Assembly (NCBI GenBank): GCA_021296095.1
Contig: JAGWBB010000009.1
Span: forward strand, 4,388 to 64,999
Source: Desulfurellaceae bacterium
GTDB lineage: Bacteria > Desulfobacterota > Binatia > Bin18
DNA length: 60,612 nucleotides
Reading direction: 5' to 3'
Below, one piece after another: positions 18,879 through 28,170 of this stretch (positions are counted from its first letter, which is position 1; each line of letters starts with the position of its first letter). Under the pieces are notes generated by a model that made no database searches, was not told the origin of the DNA, and was given only the letters and a program-made list of their open reading frames with translations. Both the position numbers and the translations under genes were made by a program.

Positions 18879-20024
18879 GTGGATTTCTCTTCGGTAGACA
18901 GACTGCTCACACGCGCAGTTCGACAAGGGGTGTTCCCCGGCGCCGCGCTCCTGGTGAGGCAGGCCGGCGAGGTCATCTACCGTCGGGCCTGCGGGCTGCG
19001 GTGCCGCGAGCCGCAGCCCGCGCCGATGACGGCCGAGACCGTTTTTGATCTGGCCTCGCTCACCAAGCCGCTGGCCACAAGTCTGGCCGTCTTCCTTTTG
19101 ATTGCCCAAGAGCGGCTGCGCTTTACCGACCCGGTCAGCCGCTTTCTGCCCGATTTTCGGGGTGGGCAGAAAGACCGGGTGACGATCCGCCACCTGCTGA
19201 GCCACGCCTCCGGTCTGCCGGCCTGGCGTCCCTACTTCGAGGCGCTCAGCAGCGCAGAACACCGCGCTACTGAGAGACCCTTGCTGGCCACCCGCCTGGG
19301 CCGTGAATGGGTGTACGCCCAAATCCAGCGTGAACCGCTTGATGCTACGCCCGGCGAGCGGGCCGTATACAGCGATCTCGGCTTCATGCTGCTCGGCGCG
19401 CTTGTTGAACGACTGAGCGGACACGCCCTCGACGACTACTGTCGGCAGCATATTTTTGCTCCCCTGGGGCTGCCCGCCACGTCCTTTGTCAATCTGGAGG
19501 AGTCCAGTCCCGGCTTTGCGTCATGTGCCGCCACCGAACGCTGTCCGTGGCGCGGACGGGTGGTGTGCGGGCAGGTGCATGACGAGAACGCCTACGCCAT
19601 GGGTGGGGTGGCGGGCCACGCCGGGGTGTTTGCAAACCTGGATGATGTGGACCGCTTGGTCGGCTGTCTGGTGGACTGCTATCATGGCCGACATGCTTTC
19701 CTGCCCGCCGCTCTGCTCCACGAGTGCTGGCAGCGTGACGCACGCGTACCCGGCTCGAGCCGAACGCTGGGTTGGGATACCCCCTCGGCTCAGGGCTCGA
19801 GCGCCGGCCAGCTGTTCTCCGTCCGCTCGGTCGGCCACCTCGGGTTTACCGGCACCTCGGTCTGGATCGACCTGGAGCGCCAGGTCCACGTTATTCTTCT
19901 CACCAACCGGGTACATCCCAGCCGTGACAATACTGCTATTCGGACCTTCCGCCCGCGCCTGCACGACGCCGTGCTGCGCGCCGTGCTGGGCAAAGATGAA
20001 GGCAGAGCGCTGAACGATGAATGA
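18879..20024 (+). CDS. Serine hydrolase, beta-lactamase/penicillin-binding class C fold
   Basis: A 381-residue protein with the S60-L-T-K63 active-site motif, a YSDLG motif serving as the tyrosine element, and a C-terminal HLGFTGTSVWID block in the place of the third motif (HTGFTG type). There is no clear signal peptide, so it is probably cytosolic. Proteins of this COG1680 group include esterases, D-amino-acid peptidases and true class C enzymes; sequence alone cannot choose. Its place between ldcA and mpl, overlapping mpl by 8 bases, points to murein-peptide metabolism. It starts with GTG after GAGAGGCGAGG. Confidence 0.82.
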   Translation: MDFSSVDRLLTRAVRQGVFPGAALLVRQAGEVIYRRACGLRCREPQPAPMTAETVFDLASLTKPLATSLAVFLLIAQERLRFTDPVSRFLPDFRGGQKDRVTIRHLLSHASGLPAWRPYFEALSSAEHRATERPLLATRLGREWVYAQIQREPLDATPGERAVYSDLGFMLLGALVERLSGHALDDYCRQHIFAPLGLPATSFVNLEESSPGFASCAATERCPWRGRVVCGQVHDENAYAMGGVAGHAGVFANLDDVDRLVGCLVDCYHGRHAFLPAALLHECWQRDARVPGSSRTLGWDTPSAQGSSAGQLFSVRSVGHLGFTGTSVWIDLERQVHVILLTNRVHPSRDNTAIRTFRPRLHDAVLRAVLGKDEGRALNDE

Positions 20025-21471
20025 ACGCACCCCCCACTCCCTGCCCCCCCAGGCTCACATCCACCTGATCGCCGTTGCCGGTGTCGGCATGGCGACGCTG
20101 GCCCTCATGCTCAAGGAACGCGGCTATCGGGTGACGGGTTCGGATCACGGTATCTACCCGCCGATGAGCGATGTGCTGGCTCAGGCGGATATTGCGGTGA
20201 TGCTGGGCTATCATGCCCATAATTTAGATCCGCCGCCCGATCTGGTCGTGGTCGGCAATGCGGTGTCGCGCACCAACCCGGAAGTCCAGCGCCTGCTCGA
20301 CACCCGGATTCCGTATGTGTCCTTCCCGCAGGCCGTGGCCGAGTTTTTCCTGGCCGATAAGCGTCCCCTGGTGGTTGCCGGGACACACGGCAAGACCACC
20401 ACCACGGCGCTGCTGGCCTGGGTGCTGGAACGGGCCGGGCTCCAGCCCGGCTTTTTGGTCGGTGGGCTGAGTCAGAATTTCGGCCGGGGCTATCAGCTCG
20501 GGGCCGGCGCCTACTTTGCGATTGAGGGTGACGAGTACGATTCGGCCTTTTTTGACAAGGGACCCAAGTTTCTGCACTACCGACCCGAGGCGGTGTTGCT
20601 TAACGCGGTCGAGTTTGATCACGCCGATATCTACACCGATTTAGCCCACATCAAAGCGGCCTTTTGTCGTCTGCTCGACATTGTGCCGGCTACCGCCCCG
20701 GTCCTGATCTGTCACGACTTTCCCGCCGCCCTGGAGGTAGCGCGTTCGTACCGGGGTGAGTACGCCAGCTTTGGATTTCACCCCGAGGCCGACTGGCAGG
20801 TCGGCGATGCTGTTGACGACGGCAGCCGGTTTCACTTCAGCGCGATCCGCCACGGCCAGGAGCACGGCCGCTTTTCCCTGCCCTCAATGGGCCGCATGAA
20901 CGTCCGTAACGCCTTGGGCGTGATCGCCCTGACCCACGCGCTGGGTCTGGCCGGCGAGCAGACCGCGCCCGGCCTGGCCAGCTTTGGCGGCGTGGCACGC
21001 CGCCAGGAACTGGTCGGAGAAGCGCGCGGGGTGACAATCATTGACGACTTCGCCCACCATCCGACCGCTGTGGCGGTGACTATCGAAGCTGTGCGGCTGC
21101 GCTACCCCGGGCGCCGTCTGTGGGCGGTCTTTGAGCCGCGCTCCAACACCTGCCGGCGACGGGTGTTCCAGCAGCCGCTCACCCGCGCCCTAGCCACGGC
21201 TGATCAGGTGGTGATTGGTCCCGTTTTCAGTAAACCCCAAGATCCGCTCGCCGGCCAGGACCTGTTCTCCCCGGCCGAGCTGGTCGCCGATCTTCGTGCG
21301 GCTGCAAAGAGCGCCTATCCGGGGCGCAGCGTGGATGAAATCTGTGCCTTTCTGACTGACACCTGCCGGCCGGGCGACGTGGTGCTGATCATGTCGAACG
21401 GGGCGTTTGGCGGGCTGCCGCGCAAATTGCTGGCTGCGCTGGAGGAAAAGACCGCCGCCGCCGACGGGTGA
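20017..21471 (+). CDS. mpl: UDP-MurNAc:tripeptide ligase (murein recycling)
   Basis: A 484-residue Mur-ligase family enzyme. The N-terminal Rossmann part (HLIAVAGVGMATLALMLKERGY) is the Mpl/MurC type, the P-loop AGTHGKTTTT lies near 121-130, and VEFDHADIYTDL and the DDFAHHPTAV block are Mpl-specific as I know them. It joins the recycled L-Ala-gamma-D-Glu-meso-DAP tripeptide to UDP-MurNAc. Its start overlaps the serine hydrolase by 8 bases, so translation is coupled, and ldcA in the same run supplies the tripeptide. It ends 19 bases from the convergent CDF transporter. Confidence 0.92.
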   Translation: MNERTPHSLPPQAHIHLIAVAGVGMATLALMLKERGYRVTGSDHGIYPPMSDVLAQADIAVMLGYHAHNLDPPPDLVVVGNAVSRTNPEVQRLLDTRIPYVSFPQAVAEFFLADKRPLVVAGTHGKTTTTALLAWVLERAGLQPGFLVGGLSQNFGRGYQLGAGAYFAIEGDEYDSAFFDKGPKFLHYRPEAVLLNAVEFDHADIYTDLAHIKAAFCRLLDIVPATAPVLICHDFPAALEVARSYRGEYASFGFHPEADWQVGDAVDDGSRFHFSAIRHGQEHGRFSLPSMGRMNVRNALGVIALTHALGLAGEQTAPGLASFGGVARRQELVGEARGVTIIDDFAHHPTAVAVTIEAVRLRYPGRRLWAVFEPRSNTCRRRVFQQPLTRALATADQVVIGPVFSKPQDPLAGQDLFSPAELVADLRAAAKSAYPGRSVDEICAFLTDTCRPGDVVLIMSNGAFGGLPRKLLAALEEKTAAADG

Positions 21472-21490
21472 GAGGCCCGGGCCGGTAGCC

Positions 21491-22387
21491 TCAGACACTC
21501 TCCGGTGCGGCCTGTTTGCAAAAGGGTTCTTCCTCGCTCCGTTCGATCTGGAGGGTCGCGTGGTCAATGCCAAAGCGGTCGCGCAGACGGTGCGAAATCT
21601 GGTGTACGAAGCTGTCATCGGCCCAGCGACGGGGAACGACCAGATGGGCGGTCAGGGCCACCTCGGTCGTGCTCATCGCCCAGATATGCAGATCGTGGAC
21701 TGTGGCCACGTCCGGCAGGCCGCTCAGATAGGTTTCGACCGCCACCGGATCAATCGTGTCGGGCACCGAATCCAGGGCCAAGTTGACCGAGTCGCGCAGC
21801 AAGCCCCAGGTGCTCATCAGAATCAGCGCACTGATGAGCAGACTGATCGTCGGGTCCAGCCACAGCCAGCCCGTCGTCATAATGGCGAGGCCGGCAATCA
21901 CCACGCCCAGCGACACCCCGGCATCGGCCGCCATGTGCAAATACGCGCCCCGAATATTCAGGTCGTGTTTGCGGCCCGACACAAAGAACAGCGCCGTGGC
22001 CGTATTGATCACCACCCCAAGTCCGGCCACCATGATAATCGTCCCCCCGCTCACCGGTCGCGGAGTGGACAGCCGCCCAATCGCCTCCCAGGCAATCCCG
22101 CCCAGGACCAGCAGCAGCAGCAGGGCGCTGAGAAGCGAGGCCAGAATCGTCGCCCGCCGAAACCCATAGCTGCGTCTGGGGGTGGGTTTGCGGGTGGCCA
22201 GGATGCTCGCCCCCCAGGCCAGCAGCAGGCTCAACACATCGCTCAGGTTGTGTCCGGCGTCGGCCACCAGCGCCAGTGAGCCGGTCAGCACGCCGTAGGT
22301 CGCTTCCACACCCACAAAGACGATATTGAGCGACACCCCCAGGCTGAAAGCCCGGTTGTAGTTGGGGGTATCGTGTTGATGCGCCAT
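21491..22387 (-). CDS. Cation diffusion facilitator (CzcD/ZitB-type) transporter
   Basis: A 298-residue inner-membrane zinc-type exporter with the expected six transmembrane helices. The first metal-site motif is DAGHNLSD in helix 2 and the second is HMAADAGVSLG in helix 5, followed by a cytosolic C-terminal domain (VHDLHIWAMS). It starts HQHDTP, a short histidine-containing tail. The open frame extends to 22621, but the start at 22387 matches the family. It is the last gene of the slt-SDR-CDF run on the minus strand, 35 bases after the SDR gene. Zn/Co/Cd proton antiport is the likely activity; the exact metal is not shown. Confidence 0.9.
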   Translation of the reverse strand: MAHQHDTPNYNRAFSLGVSLNIVFVGVEATYGVLTGSLALVADAGHNLSDVLSLLLAWGASILATRKPTPRRSYGFRRATILASLLSALLLLLVLGGIAWEAIGRLSTPRPVSGGTIIMVAGLGVVINTATALFFVSGRKHDLNIRGAYLHMAADAGVSLGVVIAGLAIMTTGWLWLDPTISLLISALILMSTWGLLRDSVNLALDSVPDTIDPVAVETYLSGLPDVATVHDLHIWAMSTTEVALTAHLVVPRRWADDSFVHQISHRLRDRFGIDHATLQIERSEEEPFCKQAAPESV

Positions 22388-22422
22388 AGCGAATGAGTGG
22401 TTGGCGAGCAACGAGAGACGGC

Positions 22423-23244
22423 TCAGTGCAGTTCCATCCCGCCGTCTACATTCATGGCCTGACCGGTCACATTTTCCGCGCTGGCCAGATACACCGCCAG
22501 CTGGCCGATGTCGGCCGGTGTCTGAGCCCGACCCAGGGGAATCAGGGTCGTCAGGTAGCGCTGCCAGGCGTCTTCTTTTGTTTCGTCGCCGCGTTTCATG
22601 GTCTCGGCCAGGTACTCCCACATCTGGGTACGGAGAATGCCGGGGCAGATCGCGTTGACCCGGATGTTGGCCGAGGCGAGTTCTTTGGCCAGGGAATTAG
22701 TAAACCCCACCACCGCAAACTTTGACCCGCAGTAGTGCGATAAGCCCGCCGCGCCGTTCTTGCCGGCCACCGAGGCAATATTGATAATGCAGCCGTCTCC
22801 CCGTGCTTTCATGGCCGGGATGGCGGCCTGGCAGGACAGAAACACGCCTTTGACATTGACGTCAAACGTCAGATCCCAGGCTTCTTCGCTCATCGTCTCG
22901 ACCTGGGCGATATTCACCACCCCGGCGTTACAGACCAGGATATGGAGAGCGCCCAGCTGCTCGCGCGTGTCTGCCACCATGCGCTGGGCGTCGGCTTTTT
23001 TGGTCACGTCGGCCTGCAGGGCGACCGCCCGTCGGCCCAGGCTTTTGATCGTTTCGACCGTCTCCTGGGCGGCGCTCAGCCCGCCGACGGCCGCACTTTG
23101 GTACTGCTGAGCGGGGCTGCTCAGCTGTTCGATGTCGGCAATCGCCACGTCGGCCCCGGCCTCGGCCAGGGCCAGGCTGATCCCGCGTCCGATCCCTCGG
23201 CCGCCGCCGGTCACCAGGGCGACTTTTCCGCTCAGTTGTGCCAT
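22423..23244 (-). CDS. Short-chain dehydrogenase/reductase
   Basis: A 273-residue classical SDR. The cofactor motif TGGGRGIGRG lies at about 12-21, NAG at CNAGVV, and the catalytic Ser-Tyr-Lys triad is in IASVAGKNGAAGLSHYCGSK (S, then Y-x-x-x-K). The C-terminal NVTGQAMNVDGGMELH is typical of 3-oxoacyl reductase and alcohol-type SDRs. An acidic residue after the second strand (IADIE) suggests NAD rather than NADP. The substrate is unknown. The start overlaps the end of slt by 13 bases, so the two are coupled; a functional link with murein turnover is not obvious. Confidence 0.88.
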   Translation of the reverse strand: MAQLSGKVALVTGGGRGIGRGISLALAEAGADVAIADIEQLSSPAQQYQSAAVGGLSAAQETVETIKSLGRRAVALQADVTKKADAQRMVADTREQLGALHILVCNAGVVNIAQVETMSEEAWDLTFDVNVKGVFLSCQAAIPAMKARGDGCIINIASVAGKNGAAGLSHYCGSKFAVVGFTNSLAKELASANIRVNAICPGILRTQMWEYLAETMKRGDETKEDAWQRYLTTLIPLGRAQTPADIGQLAVYLASAENVTGQAMNVDGGMELH

Positions 23245-25355
23245 GTGGTCTCCTTCCTGTGGGTGAGCCGGGCCTGCGGACCCAGCGAGATGACGGTGTT
23301 TGCAGGCTCATACAGCCGTCGATAGGTGCGATAGTTGCGGAGCACTTTTTTGACATAATTGCGGGTTTCGCGGTAGCTGATGTGTTCGACAAACTCGTCG
23401 GCTGCGGCGTCCGGGAAGCGGCTACGCCACTTTTCAACCGCGTCCGGCCCGGCATTATAGCCGGCGAGGCCCAGGATCAGATTGTCCTCATAGCGGCTGA
23501 GCAGCTGGCGGAGGTAGCGCGTGCCAAGGGCGATATTGCGGTCGGGGTCGGTCAGGCGCAGTTCCGCGCCCGGCAGGGGCTGGACCAGGCGTGCTGCGGT
23601 ACTGGGCAGCAGCTGCATCAGACCGTAGGCGCGGGCCCGCGATACAGCCTGCGGGTCGAACAGACTCTCCTGACGGATCAGGGCCAGGATCAGGTACGGG
23701 TCGAGCCGCTGGGCTTGGGCGTGGGCTTGGAGGACATCCCAGTAGGCCAGCGGAAAGTCGTAGCGCCGGCGTTTGCCGACCGTCAGGGCGCGGGCCAGCC
23801 GCAGGGCTCGATTATGGTCTTCCAGCCGGTGGTACTCGGCCAGGAAAAATTGACGAAAGGCCGGGCTGTTGGGGGCGGCCTGGTGGAGCCGGTCGAGTTC
23901 GCGTCGGGCGAAGTCGATGAGCCCCAGCCGGGACAGGGCTTGGCTGCGCCGGTAGTAGGTGGCCAGACGCGCCGAGAGCGCTGGATGCTTGACCGTGGGC
24001 TGGGCTCCCAAGGCCAGCGGCCGGGGCGGGTGGCCGAGGCGTTTTTCCGCCCATAAGGCGTAGTAGCCCTCGGCCTCATCCTGGACCAGCCGGCGATACA
24101 ACGCCTTGGCCCGGTCGTGCTTGGCCTGTTTGTCGAGGCTGCGCGCCTGCCAGTACAGGGCGCTGCGCGCCTCCGGGCTGTTGGGGACCAGGCGGATAAG
24201 GCTGGCAAAGCCCCGCTCGGCCTGGTCGAAATCTCCACGCTGATAGGCCATCCAGCCCTGACGCCAGCGTCCGTCCCGAGCCACTGTGGTGGCGGGAAAG
24301 CGCTCGGCCAGCAGTTGGTAGATGTGACTGGCGCGCGCATCGTCCTTGTGGGTCTGATGGATGCGACCGACGGCGTACAGGGCCTCGGCCGCCAGCTTGT
24401 GGCGCGGGAATTGCTCGGCCAGGCGCTCAAACAGGGCTAGCGCCTGCTCGTCCTGATCGGTATTCCACAGCAGTCTGGCCCACGCATATAAGGCCCTGGC
24501 GCTGTTCGGGGCGCGCTCGGCCAGGGTTTGCAGAGCCGTGGCCGCATCTTCGATCCGGTCCTGGGCCTGATAGATTTTGGCTGTGGCACGGAGTTCTTTG
24601 GCCGACAGCTGGCCGAGCGAGAAGTGCTGCTCGAACTGCTGACTCAGGGCTGCCAGAGCCGGGCGGTCGGCCTCCAGGGCGAGCAGCTGCATTTCTTCAA
24701 TATAGCCCGCCGAATCTGTGGGACGAAATCCCTCGGACGCCCGGCGGAGCCGCACGACGTGCGTTTTAGCGGCGTGACCGACGCTGGACAGCGCGGCCGT
24801 GCGGCGCAGCTGTTGATACAAGTCATAGGCCCTGTGGGCTTGGCCGGCGTGTTCCCGGGCCTGGGCCGCAACAAGCGTCGCCGCGTGCCGAACCGTCTCC
24901 GGTGCCGCCTCGGCGCTGCGGGCGCGGTCGGCATGGCGGACGACCGCAGTCCAGTTTTTTTTCGCCTGGGCCAGCCGGGCCAGAGCCAGGCTGGCGTGGG
25001 CCTGCCAGGGGCTGATAGGGTGCTCTTCCAGCAAACGCAGCCAGGTGTGTTGTGCCCGGGCGGGCTGGCCGGTCTCGAGCTGGGCCTGGGCCAGGTAGTA
25101 CAGGCTGTAGTCGGCCAGGAGCGGGGAGGCCGCTACGGCCTGCTCCAATACAGGCAGGGCCTGGACAAAGCGGCCGTCCTGGACCGCCCGGTAGCCCTGG
25201 CCAAAGAGCTGGCCGGGGGTGGCCGGTGTCTGGCTGCGGCCCAGGTCGGCAGACCAGGCCCAGGTCAGATAGGCCAGACACATCAGGCACGCCAGCAGGG
25301 GAGTGAGCCTCAGGCCGAGGCTCGGTTTTTCTTGGGATGTTGAGGAAGATGACAT
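23232..25355 (-). CDS. slt: Soluble lytic murein transglycosylase
   Basis: A 707-residue periplasmic enzyme of the Slt70 type. It has an N-terminal membrane or signal segment (about residues 17-35), a long superhelical region of TPR-like alpha repeats (50-520), and a C-terminal goose-lysozyme-like SLT domain. The catalytic glutamate is in ALIRQESLFDP near residue 563, followed by GLMQLLPSTA and AGYNAGPDAV. It cleaves glycan strands to 1,6-anhydro-MurNAc products, the input to the recycling route of ldcA and mpl about 3 kb away on the other strand. It leads the run slt-SDR-CDF. Confidence 0.92.
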   Translation of the reverse strand: MSSSSTSQEKPSLGLRLTPLLACLMCLAYLTWAWSADLGRSQTPATPGQLFGQGYRAVQDGRFVQALPVLEQAVAASPLLADYSLYYLAQAQLETGQPARAQHTWLRLLEEHPISPWQAHASLALARLAQAKKNWTAVVRHADRARSAEAAPETVRHAATLVAAQAREHAGQAHRAYDLYQQLRRTAALSSVGHAAKTHVVRLRRASEGFRPTDSAGYIEEMQLLALEADRPALAALSQQFEQHFSLGQLSAKELRATAKIYQAQDRIEDAATALQTLAERAPNSARALYAWARLLWNTDQDEQALALFERLAEQFPRHKLAAEALYAVGRIHQTHKDDARASHIYQLLAERFPATTVARDGRWRQGWMAYQRGDFDQAERGFASLIRLVPNSPEARSALYWQARSLDKQAKHDRAKALYRRLVQDEAEGYYALWAEKRLGHPPRPLALGAQPTVKHPALSARLATYYRRSQALSRLGLIDFARRELDRLHQAAPNSPAFRQFFLAEYHRLEDHNRALRLARALTVGKRRRYDFPLAYWDVLQAHAQAQRLDPYLILALIRQESLFDPQAVSRARAYGLMQLLPSTAARLVQPLPGAELRLTDPDRNIALGTRYLRQLLSRYEDNLILGLAGYNAGPDAVEKWRSRFPDAAADEFVEHISYRETRNYVKKVLRNYRTYRRLYEPANTVISLGPQARLTHRKETTWHN

Positions 25356-25407
25356 TTCCTATTATTCTCGGTTCGTCATAGCAAAAAAGAGACGAGGACG
25401 CGAACGC

Positions 25408-25851
25408 ATGTGGACGAAAAACGGTGAACACAAACCGCGACCGGGCTGGCTGGCGGTGGGCTGTGTGCTTCTGCTGCTGGGCTGTAGCTCGATCCCGGGT
25501 TTCCGATCTGAACCCGAAGACGAGGGCGCTGATGTGGGCCAGCGGCTGTATCTGCAAGTCTCGCCCGAAGAGGCACTTGATATCCTGACCGCGCTTGCCC
25601 CGGAACACGGCTGGGAGGTCAAAAGCATCGGCAACCAGTATGACCTGACCGGACCGCGCGGCAAATATTTCCGTCTCGAAACCCAACGGCTGATCGGTGG
25701 CGCGTCCGAAATGAGCGGGGTGTTTTTCGGCGACCCCAAGGGCAGCTATGTCCTGGTCGGCAAGCGGGAGATGGGCTTGCCCGAAGACCTGGTCGCTCCG
25801 CTCAAGTCGGCCATCGAGGCTGAGTCAGGCGCCGAAGCGCCGCAGCCGTAG
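25408..25851 (+). CDS. Small predicted lipoprotein, function unknown
   Basis: A 147-residue protein with a lipoprotein signal: positive N-terminus, hydrophobic core at 14-25 and lipobox LLGC with Cys26. The mature part (about 120 residues) is predicted alpha/beta; [23 protein letters not shown] and [18 protein letters not shown] are its clearest stretches. I do not know the family. The frame is open to 25303, but the ATG at 25408 follows GACGAGGACG and gives the signal peptide. It is divergent from slt, and its last 27 bases overlap the end of the convergent copper ATPase gene. Confidence 0.65.
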   Translation: MWTKNGEHKPRPGWLAVGCVLLLLGCSSIPGFRSEPEDEGADVGQRLYLQVSPEEALDILTALAPEHGWEVKSIGNQYDLTGPRGKYFRLETQRLIGGASEMSGVFFGDPKGSYVLVGKREMGLPEDLVAPLKSAIEAESGAEAPQP

Positions 25852-28041
25852 CGAGTTGCTGATGACCGACACCGAGCTGAGGGCCATGGCCAGGGCGGCC
25901 AGCATGGGATTAAGCAAGACCTGGAAGAACGGATACAGCACGCCTGCGGCAATCGGAATACCGGCCACATTATAGGCAAAGGCCCAGAACAGATTCTGCT
26001 TGATCAGCCGCATGGTGCGGCCGGACAGGCGGAGCGCCGTCACCACCGAACCGAGGTCAGCCCGGACCAGGGTGATATCTGCGGCGTCCATGGCCACATC
26101 CGTGCCTGTGCCGAGAGCGATGCCGACATCGGCCTGGACCAGGGCCGGGGCGTCGTTGATGCCGTCTCCGACCATACCGACGACGTGCCCGTCGGCCTGC
26201 AAGCGCGTGATCTCGGCAGCCTTGTCCTGGGGCAGCACCTCGGCCACGACCCGGTCGATGCCGGCCTGGCGGGCAATCGCCTCGGCCGTGGGCTGCCTGT
26301 CCCCGCTGAGCATCACGATGTCCAGGCCCAGCTGACGCAGCTGTGCCAGGCTGGCCACAGCCTCGGGTCTGAGCCTGTCGGCCACGCCGATCAGGCCGAC
26401 GGCCCGGCCGTCCATGGCTACAAACAGAGGCGTTTTTCCCGACTCGGCGAGCTGCTGGGCGTCCGTCTGAAGCCGACCGATGTCAACTGCCCGTTCGTGC
26501 AGCAGACGCTGGGTGCCGAGCAGGACGGCCCGGTCTCCGAGCCTGCCGCTCACCCCCTGACCCGGCAGGGCGGTAAAAGCCTGCGCCTCGCTCAGGGTCA
26601 GCCGCTGGGCCTGGGCGTGGCGGACAATCGCCTGGCCGAGCGGATGTTCGCTCGTGCGTTCCAGGCTGGCCGCCACCCGCAGTAGCTCGGTTTCCGCCAT
26701 GCCCGGCGCAATCACGTCGGTCACCTCCGGCTGACCGGTGGTCAGGGTGCCGGTCTTGTCGAAGACCAGGGTGGTCAAGCCTTGGGCTCGCTCCAGGGCC
26801 TCGCCGCTCTTGATCAGCACCCCGTGCTGAGCGCCCCGGCCGGTGCCGACCATGATGGCGGTCGGGGTGGCCAGGCCCAGCGCGCACGGACAGGCAATAA
26901 TCAGCACGGCGACAAAGTTCATGACCGCAAGAGACAGCGGTCCCCACACCAGCCAGACGACAAGGGTCAGGCCGGCCAGGCCGATGACGCTTGGCACGAA
27001 GTAGGCCGCGATGGTATCGGCCAGGCGCTGGATCGGGGCTTTGGTGGTCTGGGCGTGGCGGACGAGGCGGACGATCTGGGCCAGCCGGGTGTCCTGCCCA
27101 ACATGGGTCGCCTCAAAGGTAAACGCGCCGGTCTTGTTCAGGGTCGCCCCCACCACCGGCTGTCCGGCCCGCCGGTCAACCGCCAGGCTCTCCCCGGTCA
27201 GCATGGACTCGTCAATCACCCCGGTTCCGCTGAGGATCAGACCATCGACCGGGATCTGTTCGCCCGGGCGGACCGCGATGTGGTCGCCGACCCGGACCTC
27301 GGCCAGCGGCACTTCGCTCTCGCCTCCGTGGTGGACGAGGCGGGCGGTCTGCGGCTGTAAGTCGAGCAGGCCCCGGATGGCGTCGGCCGCCCGTCCCTTG
27401 GCCCGGGCTTCCAGAAAGCGGCCCAACAGAATGAGGCTGATAATCATGGCTGCGGTTTCAAAATAGACCTGGGGCGTCTGGCCGGCGGCGACGAACAGGC
27501 TGGGCGCCAGGGCCGCCACCGCACTATAGCTGTAGGCTGCCGAGGTGCCGACCGCGATCAGTGTGTTCATGTCGCTCGTGCCGTGGCGGGCCGCGTTCCA
27601 GGCGCCAGTATAGAACTGCCGGCCGAGCCAGAATTGGACCGGCGTGGTGAGGAGCAGGAGCACCAGGGGATGACTGAGGAACGGCAGGCTCAGCATTGAG
27701 CCGAGCATGATCAGGCTGCTCAGGCCGGCGCTGAGGCCGAGCGTGCGTTTCAGCGCGGACAGCTCGGCCTGCTGGTGTTGGTCCAGACTGACCTGGTCGT
27801 GCTGCTCAAGGGCTTCAAAGCCGACCGACTGAATGGCCGAGCTGAGGGCGGCCGGGCCGGTCTGGTCGGGCTGGTATGCAATCAGCGCGTCTTCGCTGGC
27901 CAGACTGACGCTGGCCCGCACGACCCCGGGGGTAGCCAGCAGAGCGCGTTCGACCTTGCCCACACACCCGGCGCAGTGCATGCCGCGAATCCCGACGACT
28001 GTTGTTGTTGGCTCGTGCTCCACAAGCGGTTCGGCTGCCAT
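25825..28041 (-). CDS. copA: Copper-translocating P1B-type ATPase
   Basis: A 738-residue metal ATPase. An N-terminal heavy-metal-binding domain has GMHCAGC (Cys23, Cys26). The transmembrane CPC motif (ACPCALG, near 384) marks the Cu+ group. The phosphorylation site DKTGTLT lies near 430, the HP motif is in SEHPLGQAI, and [10 protein letters not shown] is in the ATP domain. It exports Cu+ from the cytosol. The family usually has one or two HMA domains; there is one here. No CueR/CopY-type operator was recognised upstream, and no copZ is adjacent. It is divergent from the LarA-like gene and overlaps the lipoprotein gene by 27 bases at the 3' end. Confidence 0.93.
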   Translation of the reverse strand: MAAEPLVEHEPTTTVVGIRGMHCAGCVGKVERALLATPGVVRASVSLASEDALIAYQPDQTGPAALSSAIQSVGFEALEQHDQVSLDQHQQAELSALKRTLGLSAGLSSLIMLGSMLSLPFLSHPLVLLLLTTPVQFWLGRQFYTGAWNAARHGTSDMNTLIAVGTSAAYSYSAVAALAPSLFVAAGQTPQVYFETAAMIISLILLGRFLEARAKGRAADAIRGLLDLQPQTARLVHHGGESEVPLAEVRVGDHIAVRPGEQIPVDGLILSGTGVIDESMLTGESLAVDRRAGQPVVGATLNKTGAFTFEATHVGQDTRLAQIVRLVRHAQTTKAPIQRLADTIAAYFVPSVIGLAGLTLVVWLVWGPLSLAVMNFVAVLIIACPCALGLATPTAIMVGTGRGAQHGVLIKSGEALERAQGLTTLVFDKTGTLTTGQPEVTDVIAPGMAETELLRVAASLERTSEHPLGQAIVRHAQAQRLTLSEAQAFTALPGQGVSGRLGDRAVLLGTQRLLHERAVDIGRLQTDAQQLAESGKTPLFVAMDGRAVGLIGVADRLRPEAVASLAQLRQLGLDIVMLSGDRQPTAEAIARQAGIDRVVAEVLPQDKAAEITRLQADGHVVGMVGDGINDAPALVQADVGIALGTGTDVAMDAADITLVRADLGSVVTALRLSGRTMRLIKQNLFWAFAYNVAGIPIAAGVLYPFFQVLLNPMLAALAMALSSVSVISNSLRLRRFGA

Positions 28042-28170
28042 GATGTTTCACCCTCCCTATACATCCTGCTCCCGAGCGCCAAGGTCAAGGCCCGTTGTTT
28101 GACCCGGCCTGGGGGCTGTGTCAGACTGCCGGGTCAGGTATGCAGTCCTGCCTGGAAGAGAGGACACACC

